The notes: generated by a model not told the origin, from the letters alone. A stretch of 39,320 nt of DNA from Candidatus Aenigmatarchaeota archaeon (GCA_003663415.1 QMZY01000001.1:1-39320); one strand, 5' to 3'. Counted from the stretch's first letter, positions 1 through 7,815 are shown. Translations and numbers: made by a program.

Positions 1-11
1 CCTGACATTAA

Positions 12-24
12 CCTATAAAAACCT
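12..24 (+). promoter_or_regulatory. TATA box before scpA
   Basis: An A/T-rich TATAAAA element (14-20) lies about 40 bases before the GTG start of scpA. It is followed by the 12-mer TGCCCATTAATT at 28-39, which also occurs just after the TATA box of rps15 (7063-7074). The start of transcription is inferred, not seen. Confidence 0.5.
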
Positions 25-56
25 TCCTGCCCATTAATTATTAATTGTGAAGCATT

Positions 57-776
57 GTGAAAGAAAATGAAATCCTTGAACTGATAACATCAGAATATTC
101 GTTTGAGCAGGTTATTTATAAGATTATTGCTTTTGAGGGAATGGATCCGTGGGATTTGGACATAAAAAAACTTTCCGATGCTTTTCTCCAATACCTGAAA
201 AAAAGGCGGGAAATGGATTTCAGAATACCAGCAAAATATATAATCATTGCGGCCGTGCTTCTCAAGATGAAATCCGAGGACTTGCAGCAGCTTTACGACC
301 TGACATTTGGTTCAGACCTTGATGTGTTTGAAGCAGAAATAGAATCAGAGGTTATACAACCTGAAACAGAATGTGAAACACAAACCCACCTGAACGCAAC
401 CCTTCATGTTCCGCCCGTAAGGAAGCCTGTCAGGAAAATTGTGGTTGAAGAACTCATCGATGCGTTAAGAAAAGCACTGAAAACAGAGGAAAGAAGAAAG
501 GAAAAATGGGAAAGAAGAAGGGAAAGAATAAAAATAGAACAGGAAAACATAACGCAAAGGATAGAAGAGCTTTACCGCAGGATAGATTCCCTTCTCACGG
601 AAATAAAAAAGGAAATAAAATTTTCAAGCCTTGTAAAACAATGGGAAAGAAAAGAAGTGGTGGAAACCTTTGTCCCTTTGATTCATCTAGACCATCAAAA
701 AAAGATTAAGTGCAGGCAGGAAGAACCGTTTGAAGAGATATTTATAACAAAAGCAGGTGAAAAAAATGCTTCCTGA
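57..776 (+). CDS. scpA: Segregation and condensation protein A (ScpA)
   Basis: This is the kleisin subunit of the Smc-ScpAB condensin-like complex, which bridges the two SMC head domains and helps organise and segregate the chromosome. The N-terminal region (about residues 12-85) matches the ScpA core: an EGMDPWDLDI segment, then a helix with RIPAKYIIIAAVLLKMKSEDL. The middle is strongly charged and helical (about 140-190), as expected for a kleisin linker. At 239 aa the length is normal for archaeal ScpA. The start is GTG at 57, because the frame is closed just upstream and no ATG is available. The gene overlaps scpB, the usual partner arrangement. No smc gene is in the window. Confidence 0.9.
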   Translation: MKENEILELITSEYSFEQVIYKIIAFEGMDPWDLDIKKLSDAFLQYLKKRREMDFRIPAKYIIIAAVLLKMKSEDLQQLYDLTFGSDLDVFEAEIESEVIQPETECETQTHLNATLHVPPVRKPVRKIVVEELIDALRKALKTEERRKEKWERRRERIKIEQENITQRIEELYRRIDSLLTEIKKEIKFSSLVKQWERKEVVETFVPLIHLDHQKKIKCRQEEPFEEIFITKAGEKNAS

Positions 777-1260
777 AAAAATAATTGAAGCCGCTTTGTT
801 CATTTCACACAGGCCGTTAAAATTAGAAGAGCTCGCAAAACTTACAGGAATAAATTCCTTGGGATATGTAAAAGACATTGTTGAGAAACTGAAAGAAAAA
901 TATTCTGACAGCGGAATAGAAATCAGTGAAACGCAGGAAGGCTTATATATGCAGGTAAAGCCTGAAATTCTCCCTAAAGTTTCACATCTCACTCCATATT
1001 CAGACCTTTCAGAAGGGTGCAAAAGAACACTGGCTTTGATAGCCTATAAGGAACCAGTCAAGCAGTCAGAAATCATCAAAATACAGGGAAACAAGGCATA
1101 TTCCTACATAAAGCAACTGCTTCAGAAAGGCTTGATAAAGATAGAGAAGGAGGGGCACACAAAAACAGTTTCTCTAACAAAAGAATTTGAAAGGTATTTT
1201 GGAGAAGAAAAGGAAAAAATAAAAGAAAAACTAAGAAGTTATGAATTTGAGAACCAATGA
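766..1260 (+). CDS. scpB: Segregation and condensation protein B (ScpB)
   Basis: This is the winged-helix kleisin-interacting (KITE) subunit of the Smc-ScpAB complex. The protein shows the typical ScpB start (LPEKIIEAALFISHRPLKLEELAKLTG) and the second winged-helix element ALIAYKEPVKQSEIIKIQGNKAY near residues 90-115. The frame is open from a GTG at 757, but an AGGTGA Shine-Dalgarno sequence (755-760) sits five bases before the ATG at 766, so ATG766 (164 aa) is preferred. Either start lies inside the 3' end of scpA, so the two genes are probably translationally coupled. Confidence 0.88.
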   Translation: MLPEKIIEAALFISHRPLKLEELAKLTGINSLGYVKDIVEKLKEKYSDSGIEISETQEGLYMQVKPEILPKVSHLTPYSDLSEGCKRTLALIAYKEPVKQSEIIKIQGNKAYSYIKQLLQKGLIKIEKEGHTKTVSLTKEFERYFGEEKEKIKEKLRSYEFENQ

Positions 1261-1291
1261 GTTTTTATTTTACAAAACCTGAATATATACT

Positions 1292-2773
1292 ATGCCTCAT
1301 GAAAAACCCATTGAAGAGTTAATGAAGGAAAGGAGACAGAAGCTTGAAGAAATAAGAAAGCTTGGTTTTGATCCTTTTGGGCAAAGATTTGAAAGAACAC
1401 ACAAAGCCAAAGACATCCTGTCCAAATTCGGCAAAATAAAACCAGGCGAAAAGCTTGAGAAAGAAAAGGTTTCTCTGGCAGGAAGAATACGTTCAATAAG
1501 AAGGCACGGAAAGTTGGTTTTTGCTCATATAGAGGATTTTTCCGGAAGAATTCAGATTTTTGTTGAATACAAAACAGTAGGCAAAAAACTCTTCAATCTT
1601 ATGGACAAACTGAACACAGGCGATTTTGTTGGCGTTAACGGGTTTGTTTTCAAAACACTTAAAGGCGAAACAAGCATTTGGGTTAAAAGCCTTAATACGC
1701 TTTGCAAATCACTGAGACCTTTGCCCGCTGAATGGTACGGCTTAAAGGACGTGGAAACAAGATACAGGCGAAGATATGTGGATTTTATAGTAAATCCGCA
1801 GGTAAAGAACACGTTTATTAAAAGGTCAGAAATTCTAAAAGCCATAAGGCAGTTTCTCAATGAAAAGGGCTTCATTGAAATAACAACACCAACGCTTCAG
1901 CCGGTTTACGGCGGCGCTTTTGCAAGACCGTTTACAACCTATCACAACGAGCTTGAAAGAAAGCTTTATCTCAGAATATCCCCTGAACTTTACCTGAAAA
2001 GAGCATTGGTTGGCGGATTTGAAAAGGTATACGAGATTTGTGTGAATTTCAGGAACGAAGGAATAGACACAAGGCACAACCCCGAATTCACAATGCTTGA
2101 GCTTTACTGGGCATATGTTGATTACAAAGACAATATGAAACTTACAGAAGATATGTTTGAATACGTAGCAAAAAAGGTTTTGGGAACAATGAAAATAGAC
2201 TATCAGGGAAAAAAAATAGATTTGAAACCGCCCTGGAAAAAAATAACAATGTATCGGGCAATAAAAAAGCATTTGGGAGTAAACGTTGAAAGTGAAAATC
2301 TCTCTGACCTGAAAGCCTTTGCAAAGGAAAAGGGAATCCCAATACCAGATTATTTTAACAAAGGCATGGTTATTGCCAGCTTGTTTGATCTGGTTGAACC
2401 AAAGCTTGTGCAACCAACCTTTATCACAGATTTCCCTATTGATATATCTCCGTTAGCAAAAGCAAAAAGAGACAATCCATCATTGGCAGAGAGGTACGAA
2501 CTCATTATAAACGGTCAGGAATGTGCAAATGCATATACTGAGGAAAACGATCCTGACCAGCAAAGGAAAAAATTTGAGGAGCAGATGAAGCTTAGAAAAA
2601 AAGGAGACGAGGAAGCGCACATGATGGACGAGGATTTCATTCAGGCTCTGGAATACGGAATGCCTCCTGCAAGCGGAAACGGCATCGGAATAGACAGGTT
2701 AGTAATGCTGCTTACAAATTCTCCGTCAATTAGAGATGTTATAGCATTTCCAACGCTCAGAGAAAAAATATAA
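1292..2773 (+). CDS. lysS: Lysyl-tRNA synthetase, class II
   Basis: This enzyme charges tRNA-Lys with lysine in the cytoplasm. An N-terminal OB-fold anticodon-binding domain (about residues 60-150) precedes a class II catalytic core. Motif 1 lies around 170-205 (ending ITTPTLQP), motif 2 around 253-280 (FRNEGIDTRHNPEFTMLELYW) and motif 3 near the C-terminus (GIGIDRLVMLL). The 493-residue length is typical. Many archaea use the unrelated class I LysRS instead, so the bacterial/eukaryotic-type enzyme is a lineage marker. A TATA-like tract at about 1281-1290 lies next to the ATG, so the gene probably has its own promoter just after scpB. Confidence 0.95.
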   Translation: MPHEKPIEELMKERRQKLEEIRKLGFDPFGQRFERTHKAKDILSKFGKIKPGEKLEKEKVSLAGRIRSIRRHGKLVFAHIEDFSGRIQIFVEYKTVGKKLFNLMDKLNTGDFVGVNGFVFKTLKGETSIWVKSLNTLCKSLRPLPAEWYGLKDVETRYRRRYVDFIVNPQVKNTFIKRSEILKAIRQFLNEKGFIEITTPTLQPVYGGAFARPFTTYHNELERKLYLRISPELYLKRALVGGFEKVYEICVNFRNEGIDTRHNPEFTMLELYWAYVDYKDNMKLTEDMFEYVAKKVLGTMKIDYQGKKIDLKPPWKKITMYRAIKKHLGVNVESENLSDLKAFAKEKGIPIPDYFNKGMVIASLFDLVEPKLVQPTFITDFPIDISPLAKAKRDNPSLAERYELIINGQECANAYTEENDPDQQRKKFEEQMKLRKKGDEEAHMMDEDFIQALEYGMPPASGNGIGIDRLVMLLTNSPSIRDVIAFPTLREKI

Positions 2774-2805
2774 ATCAGGTTTCCAATTCTATATAGTGAT
2801 TTTAA

Positions 2806-2952
2806 ATGATTTTTGCGAAACTAAACAAAATTCAAATAAGAATTGCAAAGGAAATAATCAAAACAGAGAAAAGAGAACTTACTTATGCTGAATACCTTGC
2901 TTTAAAAAGGTTAGAAGATTTAAGTTCTAAAAACAAATTAATTAAAATATGA
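2806..2952 (+). CDS. Small hypothetical protein (48 aa) coupled to porB
   Basis: This is a short ORF running from ATG 2806 to TGA 2950-2952. The predicted peptide is basic and helical (MIFAKLNKIQIRIAKEIIK, then a LTYAEYLALKRLEDL helix). Its stop overlaps the next start as ATGA (2949-2952), the coupling signal used throughout this window, and a TATA-like tract (about 2788-2796) lies upstream. Those two signs support translation. I do not recognise a family, and the coding evidence is contextual only. Confidence 0.5.
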   Translation: MIFAKLNKIQIRIAKEIIKTEKRELTYAEYLALKRLEDLSSKNKLIKI

Positions 2953-3836
2953 AATCAGTTGCTTCTTTGAAGAATGAAAGCCTGACAGTCGGCGGTTCTC
3001 CCTTGTGTGCCGGCTGCCCTGCAAGTCTCGGGTTAAAACTTGCTTTGCAGGCGTTAGGAAAAAACACCATTGTTATAAACGCGTCCGGGTGTATGACACT
3101 CTATGTTACATATCCTTACATGCCCCTTAAAACCCCGTGGATACACCTTGCAATAGAAAACGCAGCAGCAGGCGCAAGCGGAATAAGGGCAGCGTTAAGA
3201 GAAACCGGAAAAAAGAACATAAACGTAATCTGCTACGCTGGAGACGGAGCAACGTATGATATAGGTTTTCAGTCTTTATCAAGCGCTGTTGAAAGAGGAG
3301 ACAAATTTATTTATATCTGCTACAACAACCAATCATTTTCAAACACAGGCGTTCAAAAATCAGGGGCAACCCCTGAAAAAGCCTACACAACGACCACGCC
3401 AAAAGGAAACCCTTTCAAAAGAAAACCGCTTGTAAAAATAATGGCAGCACACGGTATGCCTTACACGGCAACGGCCTGCGTTTCTTTTCCAATGGATTAC
3501 ATGAAAAAACTCAGGAAAGCATCCAAAATCAACGGGCCTTCTTTTATAGATTTGCTCTGTCCCTGTCCAACGGGCTGGGGCTTTCATTCGTCAAGAATGG
3601 TAGAGGTTGGAAAACTTGCTGTTCTTACAGGAGCATGGCCTTTGTACGAGATCGAAAACGGAAAATTCAAACTAACATACACGCCCGCAAAGCTTTTGCC
3701 GGTTGAAAGATACCTTTCTCTTCAATACAGATTCAAACACCTGAGTAAAAAGGAAATAAACGAGATTCAAAGAAAAATTAACGAGGAATGGTTTCTCTTG
3801 GAAAAAGGCAAATACTGGGAGGCTGAGGAATATTAA
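2949..3836 (+). CDS. porB: 2-oxoacid:ferredoxin oxidoreductase, beta subunit
   Basis: This is the thiamine-diphosphate-binding catalytic subunit of a pyruvate- or 2-oxoacid:ferredoxin oxidoreductase, which interconverts acyl-CoA + CO2 and the oxoacid using ferredoxin. Cys20, Cys23 (LCAGCP), Cys48 (ASGCM) and a Cys in the LLCPCPTGW segment match the four ligands of the beta-subunit 4Fe-4S cluster. The GDGATYDIGFQ and YNNQSFSNTG segments form the ThDP/Mg site. At 295 aa it is full length. Substrate (pyruvate or another oxoacid) cannot be decided. The alpha, gamma and delta subunits usually adjoin this gene, but none is nearby. Confidence 0.88.
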   Translation: MKSVASLKNESLTVGGSPLCAGCPASLGLKLALQALGKNTIVINASGCMTLYVTYPYMPLKTPWIHLAIENAAAGASGIRAALRETGKKNINVICYAGDGATYDIGFQSLSSAVERGDKFIYICYNNQSFSNTGVQKSGATPEKAYTTTTPKGNPFKRKPLVKIMAAHGMPYTATACVSFPMDYMKKLRKASKINGPSFIDLLCPCPTGWGFHSSRMVEVGKLAVLTGAWPLYEIENGKFKLTYTPAKLLPVERYLSLQYRFKHLSKKEINEIQRKINEEWFLLEKGKYWEAEEY

Positions 3837-4224
3837 AAGAATCCTTGCGGTTGACGCTTTAACAGTAAAGGGCAAAAAAATACTTTTAATAAAAAGAAGG
3901 TTTGCTCCTTTTAAAGGTTTTTGGGCTTTGCCTGGAGGATTGGTTGAAAAGAGCGAAAGCATTAAAGAAGCTTTAATAAGGGAAGCAAAAGAAGAAACAG
4001 GTTTGGATATAATTCCTGTCAGGCTTGTTGGAATATATGATGACCCTGAAAGAGACCCGAGAGGGGTTGTTTCTGTCGCTTTTCTGTGCAAACCAAAGAA
4101 TGCAAAAACAAAACCGGGAGAAGAGGTTTTGGATGTAAAGTTCTTTCCTTTAGAAGAAGCCGTTAAAATGAGACTGGCAGCAGACCATAACAAAATGATA
4201 AACGACTTAAAGGCGATGGAATGA
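3832..4224 (+). CDS. Nudix hydrolase, probable non-ATG start
   Basis: This protein would hydrolyse a nucleoside diphosphate linked to another moiety (NDP-X). The Nudix box is complete: G36-x5-E42-x7-R50-E51-x2-E54-E55-x-G57 (GGLVEKSE...REAKEETGL). The first in-frame NTG start is TTG 3928, which would begin inside the domain and delete the first two strands. The frame is open upstream to 3832, and the peptide from there (IKRILAVDALTVKGKKILLI) is the normal Nudix N-terminus. ATT 3832 lies nine bases after GGGAGG (3817-3822) and overlaps the porB stop, so an ATT start giving about 130 aa is proposed. CTG 3823 is an alternative. The stop overlaps the next start as ATGA. Confidence 0.8.
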   Translation: MKRILAVDALTVKGKKILLIKRRFAPFKGFWALPGGLVEKSESIKEALIREAKEETGLDIIPVRLVGIYDDPERDPRGVVSVAFLCKPKNAKTKPGEEVLDVKFFPLEEAVKMRLAADHNKMINDLKAME

Positions 4225-4634
4225 AAAAGGTTCTTGCGGGAGGAACATTTAACCTTGTGCATCCGGGACATGTTTTTTTTCTTAAAAAAGCCAAAGAGTT
4301 TGGAGACTATTTAATAGTTGTTGTTGCGCACGATGAAACTGTGTTGAAAAGAAAGGGATATCTTTTGAAAACAGCAGAGAAAAGGAAAGAAGAAATAGAG
4401 AAAACAGGAATTCCAGACAAGGTTGTTATAGGAGATTCAAAAGATTTTTTGAAAGTTGTCGAAAAGGAAAAACCAGACATAATAGTTCTTGGTTATGACC
4501 AATCTTTGGGCAGAGAAACAGAATCAAGGCTTCAGGCACTTGGTTGCAAAGTTATAAAACTGAAATCAAAACTAAAAGGGTATAAAACAAGCAAAATGAT
4601 AAAAAATAAAAGGAAACTCACTCTTCTTCGCTAA
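4221..4634 (+). CDS. ribL: RibL-like FAD synthetase / cytidylyltransferase-family protein
   Basis: This is a small nucleotidyltransferase of the HxGH superfamily. The N-terminus GGTFNLVHPGHVFFLKKAK holds the HPGH catalytic motif, and LGYDQ lies in the middle. The length (137 aa) and architecture match archaeal RibL, which adenylylates FMN to FAD, but glycerol-3-phosphate cytidylyltransferase-type activity cannot be excluded from sequence. It is coupled to the Nudix gene by an ATGA overlap. Its last 17 bases overlap the convergent small acidic gene. Confidence 0.75.
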   Translation: MKKVLAGGTFNLVHPGHVFFLKKAKEFGDYLIVVVAHDETVLKRKGYLLKTAEKRKEEIEKTGIPDKVVIGDSKDFLKVVEKEKPDIIVLGYDQSLGRETESRLQALGCKVIKLKSKLKGYKTSKMIKNKRKLTLLR

Positions 4635-4725
4635 ACTCTTCGTTTTCTATGTCCCACTCCTCTTCCTCTTCACTGTTTTCTCCAAAATCCTCTTCCTCCC
4701 AATCTTCATCCTGCAGGAACAGCAT
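4618..4725 (-). CDS. Very small acidic protein (35 aa)
   Basis: This short reverse-strand ORF starts at ATG 4725 and has a good AGGTGA ribosome-binding site just upstream. More than half of its residues are Asp or Glu, with three Trp/Phe-containing acidic patches (DEDWEEEDF, EEEEEWDIENEEF). An A/T-rich TTTAAATA element at about 4768-4777 could be its promoter. The acidic tail resembles the cytoplasmic C-terminus of the surface protein at 37095-38789 (EEELEEEFSDEDF), probably by composition only. No family is recognised. It overlaps the 3' end of ribL by 17 bases. Confidence 0.5.
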   Translation of the reverse strand: MLFLQDEDWEEEDFGENSEEEEEWDIENEEFSEEE

Positions 4726-4785
4726 CTATTTCACCTGCTCATTAATTTTTTATTTAATTAAACGAAAAATATTTAAAGCTTTTCC

Positions 4786-4959
4786 TTAAAACACAGCTGA
4801 ATTGTCCGGGTTATGCCAGAATTCCTCAGGATGCTCTGTAAATTCCTCTTCAATCTCAAAAACTTCTCCGCAGTTTTTGCACTTTACCATTCCAGTATCC
4901 AATAAAACCCTCTGTTCTGCGTCGCAAAAAGGACACACAACCAATCTTGACTTTTTCAT
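4786..4959 (-). CDS. Small zinc-ribbon protein (57 aa)
   Basis: This is a 57-residue reverse-strand ORF. Two CxxC knuckles (CPFC at residues 9-12, CKNC at 27-30) form a classic zinc ribbon, followed by an acidic tail (EIEEEFTEHPEEFW). Similar proteins in archaea act as transcription- or translation-related nucleic-acid or protein binders, but no specific function can be assigned. A TATA-like ATTTAAAAAT (4981-4990, minus) lies about 26 bases before the ATG, predicting a leaderless mRNA. The acidic small gene follows 60 bases downstream on the same strand. Confidence 0.72.
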   Translation of the reverse strand: MKKSRLVVCPFCDAEQRVLLDTGMVKCKNCGEVFEIEEEFTEHPEEFWHNPDNSAVF

Positions 4960-4990
4960 ATTTGACTATTTTATGCAAACATTTTTAAAT

Positions 4991-5845
4991 CTATAGGTTT
5001 CCAAACTCAAAACACGAGCAAAAACCTTTTTCAGAAGATGAACACATTTTGCTTTCTGTTATACCCAGTATATATTCCTCCCCCTGATAATCCAACCTAT
5101 ACATTACTTTAATGTTCTCCCCTGACTCTCTTTCGAACATATCCTTTACGTTCTGGTTTTCATACACTTCAGCCTTTCCATTCATAAGCTCTTTACTATG
5201 GAACTGAAAAAGAACAAGAGGGCTTACACAATCAGATTTTTGATTCTGTACAGAACCAAACAAATCTGTTATTTCCTGCGGCGATATCCCGGCTTCCTGA
5301 AATATTCTTTCTGAAAAATTCGGGAATCCTCTAAAACCGCTTACCGAGAAAACAATAAAACCAAAGAAAACAGCGACACCAAGCAAAAAACCGGGATTCT
5401 TCAAAAGCTTTGATTTTTCAGCTCTCCTTGCCTTTTCCAATCTCTGTTCCAGTTTTTTTATGGCTTTTTCAAGTCCTCCTATATTGTAAATATTTCTTGT
5501 AATAAGGAAAACAGCTAAAGAAAGAACAACAGAAGAGACAACACCGCCTGCAAACACGTCTGCCTGGGCAAATCTTAACAGTGTCCCAAGACCTTCATTA
5601 AAATTTAAAAAACCAGAAACTCCGTCTGAAATACCAATTCCACACACAAGAGAAACAAAACCAAAACCAAACTTTAGAATAAATTTAACAGAATAAGAGG
5701 AATATGTTCTGTAACCAAGCATAACTATCCAGCCAAAAAAACTTATAAAACCCAAATAAACAAGTATCTGAAGAATAAAAAGAAATTGCGGCAGCCACTG
5801 AAGCAAATTCATACCAAAATTCATTAAAGACGGTATGTCAGCCAT
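4991..5845 (-). CDS. Integral membrane protein of unknown function
   Basis: This 284-residue protein has four or five hydrophobic helices (about residues 15-45, 55-73, 95-115 and 150-172). A basic amphipathic segment (KAIKKLEQRLEKARRAEKSK) lies between the third and fourth. A soluble C-terminal domain of about 110 residues ends in a Cys cluster (MCSSSEKGFCSCF), which may face outside and form disulfides. I do not recognise a family. It is divergent from threonine synthase across only 29 bases. Its predicted TATA (minus strand of about 5864-5876) overlaps the threonine synthase start codon. Confidence 0.75.
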   Translation of the reverse strand: MADIPSLMNFGMNLLQWLPQFLFILQILVYLGFISFFGWIVMLGYRTYSSYSVKFILKFGFGFVSLVCGIGISDGVSGFLNFNEGLGTLLRFAQADVFAGGVVSSVVLSLAVFLITRNIYNIGGLEKAIKKLEQRLEKARRAEKSKLLKNPGFLLGVAVFFGFIVFSVSGFRGFPNFSERIFQEAGISPQEITDLFGSVQNQKSDCVSPLVLFQFHSKELMNGKAEVYENQNVKDMFERESGENIKVMYRLDYQGEEYILGITESKMCSSSEKGFCSCFEFGNL

Positions 5846-5874
5846 ATTTAATTAATTGAGCAGATATTTTAAAT
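5846..5874. promoter_or_regulatory. Compact divergent promoter
   Basis: These 29 bases separate two divergent start codons. TATTTAATT at the left edge is placed for thrC, and the minus-strand reading of TTTTAAATA at the right edge is placed for the membrane protein. Each box is about 25 bases from the opposite-facing start, so both mRNAs would be leaderless and the two pre-initiation complexes would collide. Confidence 0.5.
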
Positions 5875-7041
5875 ATGCACGAAAAGTTTATCCTCTGTTC
5901 TGGCTGCGGAAAGAAATATCCTTTGACCAAAAAGATATTCAGATGCGAAAAATGCGGAGGAAGCCTTGAGATAATTTTTGATTATTCAAAGCTTAAGAAA
6001 GTGGTTTCTAACCTTGACAGCAGAGATTTCAACCATGCAAGGTATACAGAATTTTACCCCGTCAAAAATATTATTTCTCTCAAAGAAGGAGGAACCCCTT
6101 TGCTCAGGTCAAAAAACATAGAAAAAACCCTTAGTCTAGGTTTTGAATTGTATTTTAAATATGAAGCCGAAAACCCAACAGGCTCTTTTAAAGACAGGGG
6201 CTCTTCTGTTGAAATTTCCAAAGCTCTGGAATTCAAAGCAGAAAAAGCGGTCTGCCCATCAACGGGCAATATGGGAGCATCTGTTGCTGCTTATTCTGGA
6301 ATAGCAAACCTCGAGTGTGTGGTTTTTGTTCCAAAAGACACTATTCCAACAAAAATACAGCAAATTATGGATTACGGCGGAAAGGTTTTTAGAGTAAAGG
6401 GGAACTACGGATATGCAGCTGAACTGGCAATGAAAGCTTTCAAAGAGCATAACGCATACCTTTTGGGGGATTATCTCTATAGAAGGGAAGGCACAAAGTC
6501 TGTTGGGTTTGAATTGGCCGAAGAAATAGACGCGGATTATGTTTTCTGTCCTGTTGGAAACGGAACACTAATATCAGCTGTCTGGAAAGCATATAAAGAG
6601 TTTAAAGCCTTGGGTCTGGTTAAAAAAACACCAAGGCTTGTTGGTGTTCAGGCTTCTGGTTGTTCACCTGTGGTTAAGGCATGGGAAACAGGTGAAGAGA
6701 TAAAGCCCGTTAACGGGAAAACAGTCGCTGTTGCAATAGAATGTGGAAACCCGCTGGACGGGAAAAGAGCGCTAATTTCCATTAAGGAATCAAACGGGTT
6801 TGCCGTAAGCGTTAATGACAAGGAAATAATTAAAGCAATGCAGCTTCTTGACAGAAAGGAAGCGCTTCTTTCTGAACCAGCCGGAGCTGCTTCTTTTGCA
6901 GGTCTTTTAAAAACAAAAGACCAGGTAGAAAAAGGCTCAAAGGTTGTTTGCTTAATAACAGGCCACGGGCTGAAAACATTAAAAGCACAACAGCAAAAAA
7001 TAAAAAACATATCATCCAAAGATTTGAAAGCAATATTTTAA
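5875..7041 (+). CDS. thrC: Threonine synthase
   Basis: This pyridoxal-phosphate enzyme converts O-phosphohomoserine to threonine. An N-terminal zinc ribbon has Cys8, Cys11, Cys24 and Cys27. The fold-type II PLP core follows, with the Schiff-base lysine at Lys106 in NPTGSFKDRGSS and a phosphate-binding segment CPVGNGT in the middle. The 388-residue length is normal for the archaeal/ThrC1 class. No other threonine-pathway gene is nearby. A related fold-type II enzyme such as cysteate synthase is a possible alternative, but the zinc ribbon and the lysine motif favour threonine synthase. Confidence 0.88.
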   Translation: MHEKFILCSGCGKKYPLTKKIFRCEKCGGSLEIIFDYSKLKKVVSNLDSRDFNHARYTEFYPVKNIISLKEGGTPLLRSKNIEKTLSLGFELYFKYEAENPTGSFKDRGSSVEISKALEFKAEKAVCPSTGNMGASVAAYSGIANLECVVFVPKDTIPTKIQQIMDYGGKVFRVKGNYGYAAELAMKAFKEHNAYLLGDYLYRREGTKSVGFELAEEIDADYVFCPVGNGTLISAVWKAYKEFKALGLVKKTPRLVGVQASGCSPVVKAWETGEEIKPVNGKTVAVAIECGNPLDGKRALISIKESNGFAVSVNDKEIIKAMQLLDRKEALLSEPAGAASFAGLLKTKDQVEKGSKVVCLITGHGLKTLKAQQQKIKNISSKDLKAIF

Positions 7042-7046
7042 GGAAA

Positions 7047-7059
7047 AAACTTATAAACC
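7047..7059 (+). promoter_or_regulatory. TATA box before rps15
   Basis: AACTTATAAACC is a strong archaeal TATA match about 35 bases before the rps15 ATG. It is followed by TGCCCATTAATT, the same 12-mer found after the scpA TATA box. Confidence 0.6.
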
Positions 7060-7090
7060 TGTTGCCCATTAATTTGTATACGGTGCAAAC

Positions 7091-7552
7091 ATGGCAAGGA
7101 TGTATTCCAGAAAAAAAGGGAAATCAGGGAGCAAAAAACCACTTAAAAAAGCAGCGCCCTGGGTTAGATATAAACCCAAGGAAATTGAGGAAATTGTAGC
7201 AAAACTTGCTAAAAAAGGATATTCATCAGCAATGATAGGAACAATTCTCAGAGACCAGTACGGAATTCCTTCCACAAGAATTAAGATGGGCGGCGCAGGA
7301 AAAAAACTAACAAAAATAATGAAAGAACAGAATCTTTACCCTGATCTTCCAGAAGACCTTTTCAATTTAATGAAAAAGGCGGTTAATCTGAGAAAACATT
7401 TGGAAAAAAACAAAAAAGACTACACTTCTGCAAGGGGGCTGGAGCTTACTGAATCAAAAATAAGAAGACTTGCGAAATATTATATCAGAAAGAAAATTCT
7501 TCCCTCTGAATGGAAATATGACCCTGAAAGGGCAAAACTTATTGTGAGATAA
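7091..7552 (+). CDS. rps15: 30S ribosomal protein S15
   Basis: This primary 16S rRNA binding protein of the small-subunit platform has the archaeal/eukaryotic form. A basic N-terminal extension of about 60 residues (MARMYSRKKGKSGSKKP, then KKGYSSAMIGTILRDQYGIP) precedes the S15 helical core containing LTESKIRRLAKYYI. The length of 153 aa is normal for archaea. It is monocistronic here, with its own TATA box, separate from the main ribosomal cluster. Confidence 0.95.
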   Translation: MARMYSRKKGKSGSKKPLKKAAPWVRYKPKEIEEIVAKLAKKGYSSAMIGTILRDQYGIPSTRIKMGGAGKKLTKIMKEQNLYPDLPEDLFNLMKKAVNLRKHLEKNKKDYTSARGLELTESKIRRLAKYYIRKKILPSEWKYDPERAKLIVR

Positions 7553-7577
7553 ATTAAATAAGGCCGAACCAAGAATT

Positions 7578-7597
7578 CTGCGGGTTTTAACACGCAG
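7578..7597. terminator. Short hairpin between convergent genes
   Basis: CTGCG (7578-7582) and CGCAG (7593-7597) form a 5-bp stem. A competing AACAC/GTGTT pairing (7589-7593 with 7605-7609) is also possible. It lies between the converging rps15 and the rpo3-side transcripts. A T-run (7607-7611) follows on the plus strand, so it may mark the end of the rps15 transcript. Confidence 0.3.
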
Positions 7598-7609
7598 ACG
7601 CGTAGTGTT

Positions 7610-7813
7610 TTAAATAACTTCGTGCCTTGTAGCCACTGCTACTGAAATCCAGCACAAACCAGCAACTAAAATAAGAACAAACGCTATTATGAGAGCAAAT
7701 AAGTATTGAAACTCGTTCACACCTATATTCATTTCCAGGTTTCTAACAATCCAAACACCGGCAAGCAGGAAGAAACTGCCCATTATCCAGGTAAAAACAA
7801 GTTTTCCTGTCAT
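7610..7813 (-). CDS. Small membrane protein, two transmembrane helices
   Basis: This 67-residue protein is almost entirely two hydrophobic helices (about residues 5-24 and 38-60) joined by a short polar loop (RNLEMNIGVNEFQ). It starts two bases after the rpo3 stop and is probably the last gene of the long ribosomal transcript. No family is recognised. Its function need not relate to translation. Confidence 0.6.
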   Translation of the reverse strand: MTGKLVFTWIMGSFFLLAGVWIVRNLEMNIGVNEFQYLFALIIAFVLILVAGLCWISVAVATRHEVI

Positions 7814-7815
7814 AT

